From: Pseudanabaena sp. CAN_BIN31
GTDB taxonomy: Bacteria > Cyanobacteriota > Cyanobacteriia > Pseudanabaenales > Pseudanabaenaceae
DNA: 9,357 nucleotides
Direction: 5' to 3'
Assembly (NCBI GenBank): GCA_026785865.1
Contig: JAJAZG010000150.1
Location: 1 to 9,357, forward strand
Notes under the pieces: model-generated
What the model saw: only the letters and a program-made list of their open reading frames with translations
What the model was told of the DNA's origin: nothing
The model's database searches: none
Translations under genes and position numbers: made by a program
Shown: piece after piece, positions 1 to 5,112 of the stretch
How the letters are laid out: each line of letters begins with the position of its first letter
Position numbering within the stretch: the stretch's first letter is position 1

Positions 1-998
1 ATCACATCTTGAGGCAATTCGTATAACTGCGCTCTGCCAAAAGGAAGATCGAGTTTGCCAATACCTTGAATTGTGTGAGTCCAATCAAGATTTAGGGCTT
101 TAAGAACTGCCAAACCTGCCAAAAAATTTAAAGCATTGTGAATCCCTGTTAAGGGCAAGTCCCATGTCAAACCTTCCACATGTAACTTGTCACCAACTAG
201 TTCACCATTGACATCACCAACTCCTAAGCCATAGGTGATCGTTTTGCCTTGCCAAACTTTGCCAGCAGTTTCTAATAGAAGCGGATTACTCGCATTTAAA
301 ATTGCTATGCCATTGATCGGAGTCTCAGCAAGCAGTTCGCATTTAGCTTGGGCGATCGCCTCTCGCGATCCTAATCTACCAATATGCGCCGTACCAACAT
401 TAGTAATCACGCTCACCGTCGGCATAGCTGTTTTGGCGAGGCGCTCGATTTCGCCTAAGCCACGCATTCCCATTTCTACAACTACAAAATCATCCTGTGC
501 AGGGGCGATCGCCAGTAAAGTTTGCGCCACACCAATATCATTATTGTGATTAGCTTGGCTCTTATGAACTTGCTTATCAGGTGCAACGTAACAAGCCAAC
601 ATACTCGCAATAATTTCTTTAGTGGTGGTTTTGCCGACTGAGCCAGTAATCGCTACGACTGGTCGCACGAACTGCGATCGCCACCAACGCGCTAGGTCTT
701 GATAAGCTGTGAGCGTGTCATCAACGATCAGTAATGGCAGACCTAATGCTGCGGCTGAATTCGCCCATGCACGACTAACGATCGCCGCCACTGCTCCTTG
801 AGCGATCGCGGTTGCCACAAAACCATGACCATCAAAATTTTCGCCAGTTAAAGCCACGAATAATTCGCCAGCTTTGAGCTTGCGACTATCGGAAATAACG
901 CCCCTTATTTCTATATTTTTTTGCGCGTTTTCGTCAATATTGGCAACTGTTGCCGATGTAATGGCGATCGCTTGGCTAATCGTACAAATGCATGTCAT
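1..998 (-). CDS. murF: UDP-N-acetylmuramoyl-tripeptide--D-alanyl-D-alanine ligase MurF (3' end outside window)
   Basis: This is a cytoplasmic Mur ligase that adds D-Ala-D-Ala to the UDP-MurNAc-tripeptide using ATP, the last soluble step of peptidoglycan precursor synthesis. About 332 residues are visible. The ATP-binding loop GSVGKTTTK is at residues 119-127. The MurF-type NHNNDIGV is at 150-157 and EMGMRG at 175-180. TNVGTAHIG is at 199-207, and a Lys at 219 in AQAKCEL fits the carbamylated lysine of Mur ligases. LTGIHNALN follows where the C-terminal part begins. Roughly the last 120 residues of a usual 450-residue MurF lie left of the window. The ATG at 998 is the only credible start: an in-frame TAA lies six codons upstream, and a weak AAAGAA purine stretch precedes it. 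The N-terminal 'VISDSRKLKAGELFVAL' is typical of MurE/MurF, and the NNDIGV and EMG motifs favour MurF. The gene is rich in HIP1 sites, as expected for a resident gene. Confidence 0.95.
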   Translation of the reverse strand, partial: MTCICTISQAIAITSATVANIDENAQKNIEIRGVISDSRKLKAGELFVALTGENFDGHGFVATAIAQGAVAAIVSRAWANSAAALGLPLLIVDDTLTAYQDLARWWRSQFVRPVVAITGSVGKTTTKEIIASMLACYVAPDKQVHKSQANHNNDIGVAQTLLAIAPAQDDFVVVEMGMRGLGEIERLAKTAMPTVSVITNVGTAHIGRLGSREAIAQAKCELLAETPINGIAILNASNPLLLETAGKVWQGKTITYGLGVGDVNGELVGDKLHVEGLTWDLPLTGIHNALNFLAGLAVLKALNLDWTHTIQGIGKLDLPFGRAQLYELPQDV

Positions 999-1035
999 GC
1001 TTAATTCTTTCTGTTCTTAGCTCAAACCTAAACTC

Positions 1036-1070
1036 GATCTGAAAGCCACGCAAAGCGTGGCTTTCAGATC
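1036..1070. repeat. Perfect 16-bp hairpin with CGCAAAGCG apex, 3' of the unknown gene
   Basis: The left arm 1036-1051 is perfectly complementary to 1055-1070, with the triloop AAA. It starts 20 bases beyond the stop of the 1091-2191 gene and lies upstream of murF. On the minus strand the apex reads CGCTTTGCG. No clear T-run follows on that strand, so it may act as an mRNA 3'-end or processing hairpin rather than a classic intrinsic terminator. The apex is shared with the hairpins at 3141-3181 and 8334-8372. Confidence 0.8.
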
Positions 1071-1090
1071 AACTCTACAGGCTTAATATA

Positions 1091-2191
1091 TCAGGCTTCA
1101 GGCAATACATCATCACCAAACATTTCATTCAAAGTGGTCAGATATGGCTCAAACTCTGAAACATACCTTGAGTCAAGATGACTATGTATTTCTTGAGATA
1201 GCAATCTCAACAAAGTCCGCACTAGTTCCCAACTAACTTTTAAAGAGGGATAGAGCATTACACAGAGAGGGAAAAGCTCTTGCTGAATCGAAGCAACGCT
1301 TTTTTCTAGCACACATAGACAAAGATAAACTTGGAACATCTCAATGTCACGCAAACTCGAAACTCGCACTTGAGGCGAACTTAATACGCCGCTATGGCAT
1401 TGATAGTCAGAGTACATGATCAAAGTTTTTTGAGAAACCTGCCGCGCAAGTTCACTCGTTAGCGGTAATAGATGACGCACAGATTCCAAGGCGATGTCAT
1501 CATATTCGAGATTTCCCGCCGCTTCATAGCATCTTTGTAATGGCATATACAGATGATCGTCAATGACTTTGAAGTAAGAGTTGACCATCAATTGCTCTAG
1601 TGGCGGCAGTAAATCTAAGAGCATCTGCCCACTGTAATGAAATTGCATACTCACAAAACCGATCGCACGCGGATCGACTGATGTATATTTTTTGCGAATT
1701 TTGCCAACACTCTGGGCGATCGCTACAGACAGTTGCCCAATCGTTGGTAGTTGGCTGTAGCATTCTAGCTTCCGATCCTGCCCATCAGCCGACAAGTCTA
1801 GCTCCACAAGCCGACTGTCAGCATCTTGCGTATAAACCTGTAAAGTCTGCTCCAATAAAAAGCGGGAATCTGTAGCAATTTGCCAAGGATCGATTAAGTC
1901 TGCGGAAATACCATGCGCTTGCAACTGCCCCATCAGTAGATTCTCAGTCTTCGCCCAAGCCTGAGCGCTAGAAAATCGTAAAGATTGTAGCAAATTTGCA
2001 GCAGTAGCCACACGTCTCTCTGATGATAAAATTTCTGATAAACTGTTCGACTTGATATCTTGGCTATGAGAATCTGATTGCAGATTTTGAACATACTTCT
2101 TCGCCCAAATATTTGCTAGAGTCGGAACTGATTTACTGGTAGGATCTTGTGAGTTTTTAGCTGGATTATCAACAAGAGGCTGTCTACTCAT
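1091..2191 (-). CDS. Protein of unknown function, 366 aa, probably conserved in cyanobacteria
   Basis: I cannot assign a function. The protein is soluble by inspection, with no signal peptide and no membrane segment. Residues 1-60 are polar, Ser/Asn-rich and likely disordered; the rest looks mostly helical. The strongest-looking block is residues 173-222: DPRAIGFVSMQFHYSG, then YFKVIDDHLYMPLQ at 206-219. A second block is 279-325: SLRDIEMFQVYLCLCVLE, then QQELFPLCVMLYPSLKV. From memory, these two blocks resemble a family of cyanobacterial conserved hypothetical proteins; this could not be checked. The start is well supported, with GGAG at 2197-2200 five bases before the ATG. The gene is divergent from the MOSC gene at 2371, and murF follows downstream on the same strand beyond a hairpin. 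It contains one HIP1 site, so it is probably a resident gene. Confidence 0.85.
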   Translation of the reverse strand: MSRQPLVDNPAKNSQDPTSKSVPTLANIWAKKYVQNLQSDSHSQDIKSNSLSEILSSERRVATAANLLQSLRFSSAQAWAKTENLLMGQLQAHGISADLIDPWQIATDSRFLLEQTLQVYTQDADSRLVELDLSADGQDRKLECYSQLPTIGQLSVAIAQSVGKIRKKYTSVDPRAIGFVSMQFHYSGQMLLDLLPPLEQLMVNSYFKVIDDHLYMPLQRCYEAAGNLEYDDIALESVRHLLPLTSELARQVSQKTLIMYSDYQCHSGVLSSPQVRVSSLRDIEMFQVYLCLCVLEKSVASIQQELFPLCVMLYPSLKVSWELVRTLLRLLSQEIHSHLDSRYVSEFEPYLTTLNEMFGDDVLPEA

Positions 2192-2370
2192 TTAAGCTCC
2201 GAAAATAAAAGATTTTGTTAAATTATCCATATTATATTTCGATGCTTTTGGATAGTTAAGGTTTAGTTAAAAATACTTATTAAAAATAGTTGCCAATATT
2301 GGCTACCCCCCCCCACATTGCTTTGTAATGCTTTTTAAAAATTTGTTTAAGTTCCAAAATTATCGCTACT
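2192..2370. promoter_or_regulatory. Divergent intergenic region with palindrome GCCAATATTGGC and C9 tract
   Basis: This 179-bp AT-rich gap separates the unknown minus-strand gene from the plus-strand MOSC gene, so it should carry promoters for both. A perfect 12-bp palindrome GCCAATATTGGC lies at 2292-2303. Two bases later comes a run of nine C at 2306-2314. The palindrome could be an operator for a dimeric regulator; this is inference. I could not fix -35/-10 boxes with confidence, and no Shine-Dalgarno sequence is visible before the MOSC start. Confidence 0.4.
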
Positions 2371-3150
2371 ATGGCAAAGCTCAGTAAAATTCTGATTTTC
2401 CCAGTTAAATCTCTAGATTCGATCGCTTTAAATCAAGTCCAGATTTCCTCTGGTGGCGCATTAATAGGCGATCGCGAGTTTGCCATATTTGACAAAAATG
2501 GCAAATATATTAATGCCAAGCGTAATCCGAAGATTCATTTAATTCGTGCAAATTACGAATTAGGCGATCGCCTAGTTCATCTACAAATCCAAGATCACCA
2601 AGATATATTTACGTTCCATTTAGATCAAGATCGAACTTCCCTTACTAATTGGCTCAGTAAATTTTTTAATCAACCTTTAGAACTACGTCAAAATGTCAAT
2701 AATGGATTTCCCGATGATCCTGAAGCATGGGGCGCAACGATCATTTCTGAGTCAAGTCTGGAAACTGTGCAGAGTTGGTATGCAAGTTCTCAATTTAGTA
2801 TTGAGCAAATTCGCCGCCGATTTCGGACTAACTTAGAGATTAGCGATACAGAAGCTTTTTGGGAGGATCATTTATTTGCTAAATCTGGCGAAACAGTTCC
2901 ATTTCAAATTGGTGATGTCCAGTTTCTCGGCACAAATCCCTGCCAGCGTTGCCCTGTCCCCACCCGCGATCCCTTCACTGGCGAAGTTGATTCAGAATTT
3001 CAAAAAATATTTTCTAAACAGAGAGAAGAGACTTTACCGATAAATGTGGAGCGATCGCGCTTCAATCATTTCTATCGCCTAGCTCTGAATACACGCATTC
3101 CCTTAACCGAAGCGGGAAAAGTTCTTAAATTAGGTGATTTATATAAATAA
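2371..3150 (+). CDS. MOSC domain-containing protein (mARC/YcbX-like, stand-alone)
   Basis: This 259-residue protein has the two-part layout of the mARC/YcbX group. An N-terminal MOSC beta-barrel begins LSKILIFPVKSL at residues 4-15. The MOSC domain proper contains RRRFRTNLEI at 148-157 and NPCQRCPVPTRDPFTGE at 189-205. In mARC proteins the cysteine of the RCxxxTxDxxTG motif coordinates the molybdenum cofactor, and Cys194 is the matching residue here. Known relatives reduce N-hydroxylated compounds with sulfurated or cysteine-bound Moco. Unlike E. coli YcbX there is no C-terminal 2Fe-2S ferredoxin domain, so a separate electron donor would be needed. No signal or membrane segment is visible. 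The ATG at 2371 has no obvious Shine-Dalgarno, but the family motif starts right after it. The gene converges on moaB, which fits a shared Moco theme. Confidence 0.88.
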   Translation: MAKLSKILIFPVKSLDSIALNQVQISSGGALIGDREFAIFDKNGKYINAKRNPKIHLIRANYELGDRLVHLQIQDHQDIFTFHLDQDRTSLTNWLSKFFNQPLELRQNVNNGFPDDPEAWGATIISESSLETVQSWYASSQFSIEQIRRRFRTNLEISDTEAFWEDHLFAKSGETVPFQIGDVQFLGTNPCQRCPVPTRDPFTGEVDSEFQKIFSKQREETLPINVERSRFNHFYRLALNTRIPLTEAGKVLKLGDLYK

Positions 3151-3181
3151 AGGGGCGCTTTGCGCCCCCCTTTATTTATAT
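3141..3181. terminator. Hairpin between convergent MOSC gene and moaB, likely bidirectional terminator
   Basis: A GC-rich inner stem, GGGGCGC with GCGCCCC around a TTT triloop (3152-3168), continues past a two-C bulge into an 11-bp A/T outer stem (3141-3151 with 3171-3181). The stop codon of the MOSC gene (3148-3150) lies inside the left arm, and the moaB stop lies just beyond the right arm. A/T flanks on both sides suit intrinsic termination in both directions. The apex reads CGCTTTGCG in the direction of the MOSC gene, the same as the 1036-1070 hairpin relative to its own upstream gene. Confidence 0.75.
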
Positions 3182-3697
3182 TTAGTGCAAACCTTTTAGC
3201 TGGCGCACAAGATGAATAATCTCTGGCAAAATTAGCTGCTCGATCGCCAGTTTCACCGCATTACTCGAACCAGGGAGCGAAAAAACTAACTTCCCTTGAT
3301 AGATTCCTGCTTCAGAACGAGAGGCGATCGCCCTAGAGCCAACCTCTTGCCAACTCAAATAACGAAACATCTCGCCAAATCCAGGCAGTGTCTTTTCTAG
3401 CAAAGCGGCGATCGCGTCATAAGTCGTATCTCGCGGCGCAATGCCAGTTCCACCATTGAGAATAATCGCATCAAGATCGGCGATCGCGGCTAACTTATAC
3501 ATTTGCTCACGAATCTCGTCGGGTTCATCTTTGACTAACGTGTAATATTCCAGCACATGACCAGCATTAGTCATCGACTGCTTGATAAATTGACCGCTTT
3601 TGTCAGTCTCAGGAGTGCGAGTATCGCTGACAGTAATCACCGCAAAATGGACTTGATAGGATAGTGGATCGGGGCAGGGATTTTGTGATGGTTTCAT
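3182..3697 (-). CDS. moaB: Molybdenum cofactor biosynthesis protein MoaB/MogA family
   Basis: This 171-residue cytoplasmic protein belongs to the MoaB/Mog family that binds molybdopterin; MogA-type members adenylate it before molybdenum insertion. Visible motifs are ITVSDTRTPETDKSG at 21-35, ILNGGTGIAPRDTTYDAI at 79-96, LPGFGEMFRYLSWQEVGSRA at 104-123 and LPGSSNAVKLA at 141-151. The NGGTG loop and Asp90 are the expected pterin-binding and catalytic elements. Length and order match small MoaB-type proteins rather than the larger MoeA or CinA. The ATG at 3697 is preceded by A/T-rich sequence without a clear Shine-Dalgarno. The DUF2887 gene ends 31 bp upstream on the same strand, so read-through is possible, but the two look functionally unrelated. 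Three HIP1 sites lie in the gene. Whether it acts as MoaB or as MogA cannot be told from the sequence. Confidence 0.93.
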   Translation of the reverse strand: MKPSQNPCPDPLSYQVHFAVITVSDTRTPETDKSGQFIKQSMTNAGHVLEYYTLVKDEPDEIREQMYKLAAIADLDAIILNGGTGIAPRDTTYDAIAALLEKTLPGFGEMFRYLSWQEVGSRAIASRSEAGIYQGKLVFSLPGSSNAVKLAIEQLILPEIIHLVRQLKGLH

Positions 3698-3728
3698 TTA
3701 TTTTTATAATTTAACATGACGTTAGTTC

Positions 3729-4583
3729 TCAAGGATTATTGCGAAGCCATGTATTTAATTGAGTGATGGTTTGCAAATCAAATATGACATCGGCAAGGTT
3801 TTCTAACTGAATCGCAGATAGTTTAGAGATCTTACTGCTAGTTCTGGGGCTTAGCTGCCCAAATTTGCGAATTAGCATCCGTTGCAACATTGATACTTGT
3901 CCCTGCAAACCTATTTTTAAACCTATTTGCTCGCCTTCTTCTTTGGCTTCTTGATAGACGCGGGTTTTCTTCAAATCGCTGTAGTTAAACATTGTTTCAA
4001 TCTCCTGACGGCTTAGCTGGGGAAATTTATAGACAAGTACGGTCTCTATAAATTTTACTACTTGTTCTTGTAAAGCAGGATCGACGGCTTCTTCGATTTT
4101 GTCGGCTAGATCTTGTGCTAATGCGATCGTCTTGATTGGTGATGCCAAAATTAGCTGAATAATGACTATTCCGATTGAATTTGTCTTTTGATCTAGCCAA
4201 TCCTCTAGATAGACACGGACGATTCTAGGGGATGCGACGATATCTTGAAAGTGGTGAGTGATTTCTGGCTCAATGCTGCGTCTAGCGAATATGGCTACGG
4301 CTTGCCAGTTTTGGGTGGGGCGGTATTGGTTAAGATACAGAAATATTTCGGATAAAAATTCCCAGTAAAAGTCTTCTTTGGGCTGAAATTGGACTTCGAT
4401 CAGGAAGATCGGCTTGTCGTTGGTGGTGGGCGTGAAAATGCCATCAAACCGAAATGCTTTTTCTTTGACTTCTGCGGAACTGAATTGATAACCTTCTGCT
4501 TCTGAGATTGGGCGATCGATGAGTTCAAAGAGTAGCGAGTGAAATGACTGGAAGAGTTGATAAAATAGGGTATCTGTTTTCAT
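3729..4583 (-). CDS. DUF2887/Rpn-like PD-(D/E)XK nuclease-fold protein with C-terminal DUF4351-like region
   Basis: This 284-residue protein looks like the cyanobacterial DUF2887 group of the recombination-promoting nuclease (Rpn)/transposase-like superfamily. The N-terminal 'MKTDTLFYQLFQSFHSLLFELI' opening is typical. A PD-(D/E)XK core can be read as Glu20, then Asp47 in RFDGIF, then Glu63-Val-Gln65 in LIEVQFQ. This is the E-x-Q variant common in these proteins in place of E-x-K. FLSEIFLYLNQY follows at 76-87. Residues 205-225 form a charged helix, ending in a GLKIGLQGQ stretch. The C-terminal 230-282 (MLQRMLIRKFGQLS, then ENLADVIFDLQTITQLNTWL) resembles DUF4351. Such genes occur in many scattered copies in cyanobacteria and are tied to mobile DNA. 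Only imperfect HIP1 matches lie in it. No Shine-Dalgarno is visible before the ATG at 4583. Whether this copy is catalytically active is unknown. Confidence 0.85.
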   Translation of the reverse strand: MKTDTLFYQLFQSFHSLLFELIDRPISEAEGYQFSSAEVKEKAFRFDGIFTPTTNDKPIFLIEVQFQPKEDFYWEFLSEIFLYLNQYRPTQNWQAVAIFARRSIEPEITHHFQDIVASPRIVRVYLEDWLDQKTNSIGIVIIQLILASPIKTIALAQDLADKIEEAVDPALQEQVVKFIETVLVYKFPQLSRQEIETMFNYSDLKKTRVYQEAKEEGEQIGLKIGLQGQVSMLQRMLIRKFGQLSPRTSSKISKLSAIQLENLADVIFDLQTITQLNTWLRNNP

Positions 4584-4708
4584 CGATAGGAATCATATCA
4601 TGATGTTTGGGTAACTTATTGAGGGTTGGGATGTAATAATTAAAACGATTTCTGATAATAAAAATACCAAGATAGGAGATCGCCCAGAAGATATGTTGAT
4701 ATTAGTAG

Positions 4709-4772
4709 GGGCTAAGCATTCCCACCGATAGTTACAAATTCTAAGATATCTTTGTTTGGGAATGCTTAGCCC
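4709..4772. repeat. MITE-like inverted repeat A, 16-bp perfect arms
   Basis: The arm GGGCTAAGCATTCCCA at 4709-4724 is perfectly complementary to 4757-4772 across a 32-base spacer. It lies in the 370-bp gene-free stretch 4584-4953. Size and form match small non-autonomous palindromic elements of cyanobacteria. No coding potential is seen. The arm agrees with repeat B at 4815-4881 in about 11 of 16 positions. Confidence 0.75.
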
Positions 4773-4814
4773 AAATCTCGCAACGCAGGGACAATTTATC
4801 GTTTAAGGCGAAGA

Positions 4815-4881
4815 GGGTTTAGCATTTGCGGAGTGAGATTTTGGTGATGAGTTGAGATATGGTGGCGCAAATGCTAAACCC
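4815..4881. repeat. MITE-like inverted repeat B, 16-bp perfect arms
   Basis: The arm GGGTTTAGCATTTGCG at 4815-4830 is perfectly complementary to 4866-4881, with a 35-base spacer that contains no C on the plus strand. It lies 42 bases after repeat A and 72 bases before the ATG of the truncated gene at 4954. The rest of the 4584-4953 gap (4584-4708 and 4882-4953) shows nothing I can name. Any promoter of the former plus-strand gene would have been here. Confidence 0.75.
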
Positions 4882-4953
4882 CTACTATTAATGTAATTGT
4901 TGCTAAAATCTTAGTAACTGATGTTGTCGAGGGTGTTGGCGGATGAGTGGGTT

Positions 4954-5112
4954 ATGAACTTGTGGAAACGTTTGTTTGGTAAGTCAGATGATGAAATCGC
5001 GTCTCTAGCCGATCGCGAGTATGAGCAGTTGTTGCTGCAACTCCTGCAAGGTTTTTACAAATCAATCGTTGCGTTCACTTATTATTCAGGTATAGCTATA
5101 GCTGAAGGTTGA
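4954..5112 (+). pseudogene. 5' stump of a truncated cyanobacterial gene (likely TPR/CHAT-type large protein)
   Basis: From the ATG at 4954 the frame reads MNLWKRLFGKSDDEIASLAD, then REYEQLLLQLLQG, up to about 5052. From memory this resembles the N-terminus of large cyanobacterial tetratricopeptide proteins, whose start often reads WKRLFGKS..DEIASLADREYEQLFLQLLEG followed by 'VAHGW'. Here the match stops after LQG, and the remaining 19 residues (FYKSIVAF and on) look random, ending at 5112. The tail overlaps the 3' end of the convergent ATPase-nuclease gene by 31 bases. An in-frame ATG at 4921 would add 11 residues, but family starts favour 4954. I read it as a gene cut at about 5052 by insertion or deletion. 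The family assignment rests on recall; the abrupt end is visible in the sequence. Confidence 0.55.

Noticed and set aside
235..549. Plus-strand open frame of 104 codons
   Set aside because: It lies entirely antisense to murF, whose catalytic motifs are unmistakable; the frame is a by-product of codon bias.
1036..1070. Canonical intrinsic terminator of the unknown gene
   Set aside because: The stem is strong, but no T-run follows it on the minus strand, so it is listed as a repeat-type hairpin instead.
1600..1875. Plus-strand open frame antisense to the unknown gene
   Set aside because: No family resemblance and no start signal; the opposite strand has a good ribosome-binding site and a much longer frame.
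4709..4881. CRISPR array
   Set aside because: The repeats are inverted pairs, not direct repeats with regular spacers, and no cas gene is present.
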